Positions 60,348-64,000 of a DNA stretch of 64,000 nt are shown piece after piece. The notes beneath the pieces are model-generated. The model was not told the origin of the DNA and searched no databases. It saw only the letters and a list, made by a program, of their open reading frames with translations. The translations under genes and the position numbers were made by a program. This DNA is from JABMNT01 sp048262655 (lineage in GTDB: Bacteria > Pseudomonadota > Alphaproteobacteria > Rhodospirillales > Casp-alpha2): NCBI GenBank assembly GCA_048262655.1, contig JBLXEY010000003.1:310001-374000 (forward strand). The letters run 5' to 3'. How positions within the stretch are numbered: position 1 is the first letter of the stretch; each line of letters begins with the position of its first letter.

Positions 60348-61442
60348 ATGTCCAAGAAAATCGGCGTTATGGTCTGTGGTCACGGCTCAAGAAGTCAGGC
60401 TGCTGTCGAACAATTTTCAGCTGTTGCGGCCCAGTTGCCCAAATATTTTAAAGACTGGCCCGTAGAGTATGGATACCTGGAGTTTTCCAACCCCGTTATT
60501 CGGGATGGATTGGATAGACTAAGGGAACAAGGATGCGACCATATTCTGGCGGTTCCCGGTATGCTGTTCGCGGCGATGCATGCAAAGAATGACATCCCCT
60601 CTGTCTTAAATGCCTATGCTCACAAACATAAAATCAAAATTGAATATGGACGAGATCTCGGTGTTGATCCAAAGATGATTGCCGCGGCGGCATCGCGGGT
60701 GGAGGATGCGATCAAGAGCGCAGATCAAGAGGGTGAACCCATTTCGCGATCAGATACCTGCCTTGTCGTCATTGGTCGTGGTTCCAGTGATCCAGATGCC
60801 AATTCCAATATTTCAAAAGTAGCCAGACTATTGCTAGAGCAAACCGGACTGGGTTGGAGCGAAGTTGGCTATTCGGGTGTTACTTTTCCTTTGGTGAAGC
60901 CGTGCCTCGAGCACGTTGCAAAACTTGGCTATAAGCGCGTTGTTGTGTTCCCTTATTTTCTGTTTACGGGCATCCTTATCGACCGCATTTATGGGTTTAC
61001 AGATATGGTTGCGGAAGCTCATCCGTCGATTGATTTCGTCAAAGCGGGCTACTTGAACGATCACGCTCATGTTTTGGAAACGTTTGTAGAGCGTGTGACT
61101 GAAATTCTTGATCAGAACAATGCGATGGATTGCAACATGTGCAAATACCGGGAGACGGTATTGGGTTTTGAGGCAGAAGTTGGCCTTCCTCAAGAGAGCC
61201 ACCATCATCATGTCGAAGGTCAGGGGGCAACAGCTCCGGGCTCCAATGTCTCAGACTGCAATCTGTGTAGCAGTTTTTGTACGGGTGCCTGTCGCCTTCA
61301 AATGGCAGAGGAACATGAGGCACATCATCACCATCATCACGGTGACGATGGCCACCACCATCATCACCATCCCGTTTATCCACAGGCAAGCCATCCACTC
61401 GGACCAGAAAGTATTCGCGACTTGCCAAAAACCCCGAGTTAG
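60348..61442 (+). CDS. cbiX: Sirohydrochlorin cobaltochelatase-type CbiX, long form with metal-rich tail
   Basis: This 364-residue protein has two CbiX chelatase repeats: IGVMVCGHGSRSQAAVEQFS at the N-terminus and LVVIGRGSSDPDANSNISKV near residue 142, with VVFPYFLFTGILIDRIYG near 205. The tail (from about 260) has MDCNMC, the MxCxxC pattern that binds an Fe-S cluster in Bacillus megaterium CbiX, then ESHHHHVEG, DCNLCSSFCTGAC and two histidine runs. CbiX inserts cobalt in tetrapyrrole synthesis for B12. It is separate from the cob operon 30 kb away, and may serve the early pathway or another metal. Confidence 0.88.
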   Translation: MSKKIGVMVCGHGSRSQAAVEQFSAVAAQLPKYFKDWPVEYGYLEFSNPVIRDGLDRLREQGCDHILAVPGMLFAAMHAKNDIPSVLNAYAHKHKIKIEYGRDLGVDPKMIAAAASRVEDAIKSADQEGEPISRSDTCLVVIGRGSSDPDANSNISKVARLLLEQTGLGWSEVGYSGVTFPLVKPCLEHVAKLGYKRVVVFPYFLFTGILIDRIYGFTDMVAEAHPSIDFVKAGYLNDHAHVLETFVERVTEILDQNNAMDCNMCKYRETVLGFEAEVGLPQESHHHHVEGQGATAPGSNVSDCNLCSSFCTGACRLQMAEEHEAHHHHHHGDDGHHHHHHPVYPQASHPLGPESIRDLPKTPS

Positions 61443-61544
61443 CCTGTAGTTTCAGAGTTTCTCGCGAACTGATTAAAAATCATAGGTTTATTAAATAAAG
61501 ATGTTTTGAGCGGTCTCCGCTCCGTTAAAAAGAAGGATCACAAT

Positions 61545-61958
61545 TTGTCTCTCATCCATATTAAGGCTGGCCCTTACACGTTTAAGGCCGCCCTTGAACT
61601 TGAAAATGCTCCCAAGACCTGTGCGCGCTTCCTTGATTTGTTGCCCTTCCATAACCGAGTTATTCATTCACGCTGGAGCGGCGAAGCAGTGTGGATTCCC
61701 TTGGGTGATTTTAACACGGAACTGGATTTTGAGAATCACACCAGCCATCCGTCGCGTGGCGATGTCTTGCTGTACTCTGGTGGTTTCAGTGAGACGGAGT
61801 TCTTGTTCGCTTATGGCAGTTCGTGTTTCGCAAGCAAAATGGGTCAATTGGCAGGGAACCATTTCATGACCGTCGTCGAAGGTCAGGAGAACCTCCATGC
61901 CTTCGGGACGCATGTGTTGTGGCAAGGTGCGCAGGAAATTATCTTCACAGTCGAATAA
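61545..61958 (+). CDS. DUF3830 family protein, cyclophilin-like
   Basis: This 137-residue protein matches DUF3830: LENAPKTCARFLDLLPFHNR, HSRWSGEAVWIPLGD, SHPSRGDVLLYSGGFSETEF and FAYGSSCFASKMGQLAGNHF, a beta-barrel related to cyclophilin-like folds. The function is unknown. The frame is open from 61506, but a TTG at 61545 has AGAAGGA seven bases ahead and begins just at the conserved start, so I use it. It stands between cbiX and the SulP gene without tight coupling. Confidence 0.8.
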   Translation: MSLIHIKAGPYTFKAALELENAPKTCARFLDLLPFHNRVIHSRWSGEAVWIPLGDFNTELDFENHTSHPSRGDVLLYSGGFSETEFLFAYGSSCFASKMGQLAGNHFMTVVEGQENLHAFGTHVLWQGAQEIIFTVE

Positions 61959-62027
61959 GCGATACGCAAATTCAAGACTTGTCCCCTCTAGACGCAAGTG
62001 GAAAGATAGTTTCCAGAGGGAAGAAAA

Positions 62028-64000
62028 ATGAATACGACAACAATAGAAGCCCCCCCGCGCGGGTTCTTTGGTAATGTGCGTGGCGACTTGTCTGGTGGCC
62101 TGTCGGCGGCAATCATTGCGTTGCCCGTCGCCATTAGTTGCGGGGTTGTTGCGTTCTCGCCACTCGGCCGGGAAAACGCTGGTTTCGCAGCACAAGCGGG
62201 GATTTACTCTGCTATCTTTGTTACTCTTGTCGCGGCCGTTTGTGGCGGTTCCCGTTTCCAAATTTCCGGCCCAAAGAGTTCTTTGGCGGTTATTCTTGCC
62301 GCGACGTTGGCCAGCTTATTGCGCGATCCACTTATGCCTGAAGATGTTGTGTCGCGTACCAATCTGGCAATCGTTCTGGTCTTCTTCTGCGTTGTTCTTG
62401 CGGGTCTGATCCAAATTGGTTTCGGTTTGATCCGCCTTGGAAATATCATCAAGTTTATTCCGTATCCGGTAGCCGCGGGATTCATAAATGGCCTCGCGTT
62501 CCTGATTCTGGTCAGTCAGTTACCTTTATTCTTAAAATTTAACGGAACTGATATGCTGTCTATCTTTTCCGAAGGTGCGCTGATCCGACCAAAGGTTATT
62601 TTGGTGACCGGCATCACCATCCTTGCCATGTGGTTGTCACGATTCTGGTTGCGTAAGGGGGGGGATGCTCTGGTCGCTTTGTTGGTCGGTACGGGGGCCT
62701 ATTATCTAGCTGCGCGATGGCTGGGACCTGCAGATATGGGCGGGACCATTGGCCTTATCCCGGCTGCAATTCCCTACCCACATCAAGCGTTTAACTTTTG
62801 GGTTCTCAAGGATGACCCTAATATAGATCTTCTTTTTCTAAAGATAATTCCTTCCGCATTTATTCTGGCCCTGCTTGCCTCAATCGAATCATTGCTAAGC
62901 GCTGTTTCAATGGACGCCCGTGCCGATAGTCTGCACAGGAGCAATCGCGAGCTGATTGGCCAGGGCTTGGCCAATGTTGTTTCGGGAGGTTTTGGCGGAT
63001 TGGCCGGAGGGGGGTCCCCATCGCGTAGCGTCGCCAATTACGACGCAGGGGGCAGAACTCGACTGGCAAGCATCGTTATCGCTGTTGTGTTTGTGCTGGT
63101 GCTAACGTTTGCTGGCCCCACTGTGGCAAAGATTCCTTTTGCCGTAACCGCCGGCATTTTAATTGTTTACGCGGTGCGCATGATTGATAGCTGGACTCGA
63201 CAACTTGTTAAAAAGATGGGCCATGTTAAGGAAGGAAAAGCGCGTTTAGACATAACGCTTAATCTTCTGATTGTTGCGTTGGTTGCGGTTCTGACCGTTA
63301 CGACAAACTTGCTTTTGGCTGTCGGCGTAGGGTTTGCCCTAGCTTCTTTTCTTTTTATCATTCGATCCGGCCAGTCACCGGTCTACCGGCAATATAGGGG
63401 AAACGAGGTCCATTCAAAGAACGCACGACCACTGGAAGTGATGCAGGTTCTAAAGGAAAAAGGTGATCGAATTTTTGTGATGGAAGTGAATGGGCCCATC
63501 TTCTTTGGATCAGCAGAAAAACTAGCGGCCGACATCGATGCCATTCGGGATCAGGCATCGGTTCTGATACTTGATTTGCGGCGTGTTACCGAGATCGATG
63601 CAACGGGAGCCAACATCCTACGGCGCGTGCAAAAACAGTTCCAACGACGTCATAAGAAACTTTTGATCAGTCACCTAAGTCCGGAGCATCAGTTCTGGGA
63701 TTTCCTCCAGGATATGGAAGTGATAACTGAAACCACGGAAGCTATGGTGTTCGCTGACTCTGATCGTGCCTTGACTTGGGCGGAAGATGATTTGCTTGCC
63801 GGCCAAGCCGTTAATAAAGAAAACTTTGAATCCGAAATGCCTTTGGAGGACCTTGAGGTTTTAAGCGGGTTGGACCCAGACCAATTTGATATCCTGCGAA
63901 AAATGTTGGTGCGCGAGCATTATGGAAAAGGCCAGGTTGTTTTTGAAGAAGACACCGAAGGCAGGTCGATGTATTTCCTGTCGGCTGGATCGGTTAGTGT
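62028..64000 (+). CDS. SulP-family anion transporter with STAS and cyclic-nucleotide-binding domains, cut by right edge
   Basis: The visible 657 codons start MNTTTIEAPPRGFFGNVRGD with AGAGGG before the ATG. The SulP membrane part (to about residue 440) has DLSGGLSAAIIALPVAISCG, GPKSSLAVILAATLASLL, ALLASIESLLSAVSMDARAD and GLAGGGSPSRSVANYDAGG. A cytosolic STAS domain follows (about 470-590, with VLILDLRRVTEIDATGANIL). The last visible part, from about residue 615, looks like the start of a cNMP-binding domain (LSGLDPDQFDILRKMLVREH, KGQVVFEEDTEGRSMYFLSA). It would move sulfate, bicarbonate or a similar anion, gated by STAS and nucleotide. The C-terminus is beyond the window. Confidence 0.92.
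   Translation, partial: MNTTTIEAPPRGFFGNVRGDLSGGLSAAIIALPVAISCGVVAFSPLGRENAGFAAQAGIYSAIFVTLVAAVCGGSRFQISGPKSSLAVILAATLASLLRDPLMPEDVVSRTNLAIVLVFFCVVLAGLIQIGFGLIRLGNIIKFIPYPVAAGFINGLAFLILVSQLPLFLKFNGTDMLSIFSEGALIRPKVILVTGITILAMWLSRFWLRKGGDALVALLVGTGAYYLAARWLGPADMGGTIGLIPAAIPYPHQAFNFWVLKDDPNIDLLFLKIIPSAFILALLASIESLLSAVSMDARADSLHRSNRELIGQGLANVVSGGFGGLAGGGSPSRSVANYDAGGRTRLASIVIAVVFVLVLTFAGPTVAKIPFAVTAGILIVYAVRMIDSWTRQLVKKMGHVKEGKARLDITLNLLIVALVAVLTVTTNLLLAVGVGFALASFLFIIRSGQSPVYRQYRGNEVHSKNARPLEVMQVLKEKGDRIFVMEVNGPIFFGSAEKLAADIDAIRDQASVLILDLRRVTEIDATGANILRRVQKQFQRRHKKLLISHLSPEHQFWDFLQDMEVITETTEAMVFADSDRALTWAEDDLLAGQAVNKENFESEMPLEDLEVLSGLDPDQFDILRKMLVREHYGKGQVVFEEDTEGRSMYFLSAGSVS

Noticed and set aside
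60283..60465. 60-residue open frame overlapping the start of cbiX
   Set aside because: It runs out of frame into the conserved CbiX N-terminus and has no supporting features.
61320..61370. Histidine runs of CbiX as an engineered affinity tag or assembly artefact
   Set aside because: They are inside a continuous frame with more codons after them, use mixed CAC/CAT codons, and histidine-rich tails are known in natural CbiX proteins.

Overview
The window is ordinary, densely coded chromosomal DNA of an alphaproteobacterium, probably a marine or aquatic heterotroph of the Rhodospirillales/Sneathiellales/Kiloniellales kind (inference from gene content; base composition looks close to 50% GC). Pointers to the class are the cell-cycle regulator GcrA, an RpoE-ChrR singlet-oxygen sigma/anti-sigma pair, aerobic-type cobaltochelatase CobN with CobW, and tandem degenerate signalling proteins. 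I see no insertion sequence, prophage, CRISPR array or rRNA; the only RNA gene I can support is tRNA-Arg(CCT). Both edges cut genes: egtD on the left and a SulP-STAS-cNMP transporter on the right.

Layout. 0-5 kb: egtD (partial), a divergent LysR regulator, a type Ic aminotransferase, a class A penicillin-binding protein. 5-15 kb: envelope sugar genes: a methyltransferase, hldE, gmhA and a two-domain dehydrogenase on one strand, a divergent asparagine synthase, a taurine-pyruvate-type aminotransferase, a UDP-xylose-synthase-type epimerase. 14-23 kb: a DUF1223 protein, a hybrid histidine kinase, a small winged-helix-like protein, an AtuA pair, and two tandem paralogues that look like catalytically dead GGDEF-EAL proteins. 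23-32 kb: cobalamin genes (cobT divergent from cobS, a histidine phosphatase, cobU/P, cobW, cobN) with a DMT exporter behind. 32-37 kb: a GFA protein, an unusual fusion of an ODP (flavodiiron-like) domain with a DHH phosphoesterase, then methylmalonyl-CoA mutase with its likely GntR regulator. 37.6-41.6 kb: gcrA, an ACT-like protein, a Nudix hydrolase, YtoQ, proline iminopeptidase, a PagL-type lipid A deacylase. 41.7-46.6 kb: tRNA-Arg, an HdrD-like Fe-S protein and a tripartite tricarboxylate transporter, both behind excellent sigma-54 promoter matches. 46.8-50 kb: a methyltransferase, a chemoreceptor and a secreted Cache-like protein. 50.3-60.2 kb: the RpoE-ChrR island. 60.3-64 kb: CbiX, a DUF3830 protein and the SulP transporter.

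The most coherent system is the RpoE-ChrR island. Three sites with the form TGATCC-N18-TA lie in front of rpoE-chrR, in front of the divergent five-gene operon (FAD oxidoreductase, DUF1365, cyclopropane-fatty-acid-synthase-like methylase, GPH symporter, DUF3833 lipoprotein) and in front of the opposing operon (DUF6134, SDR, NTF2-like). The two target operons converge and overlap by 41 bases. This looks like one stress-induced programme for remodelling membrane acyl chains, possibly including furan or cyclopropane fatty acids (inference from Rhodobacter work). Other points worth attention are the ODP-DHH fusion, the tandem dead GGDEF-EAL pair, the double sigma-54 control of the Fe-S/Tct locus, and a perfect DnaA box beside a GANTC site upstream of gcrA.
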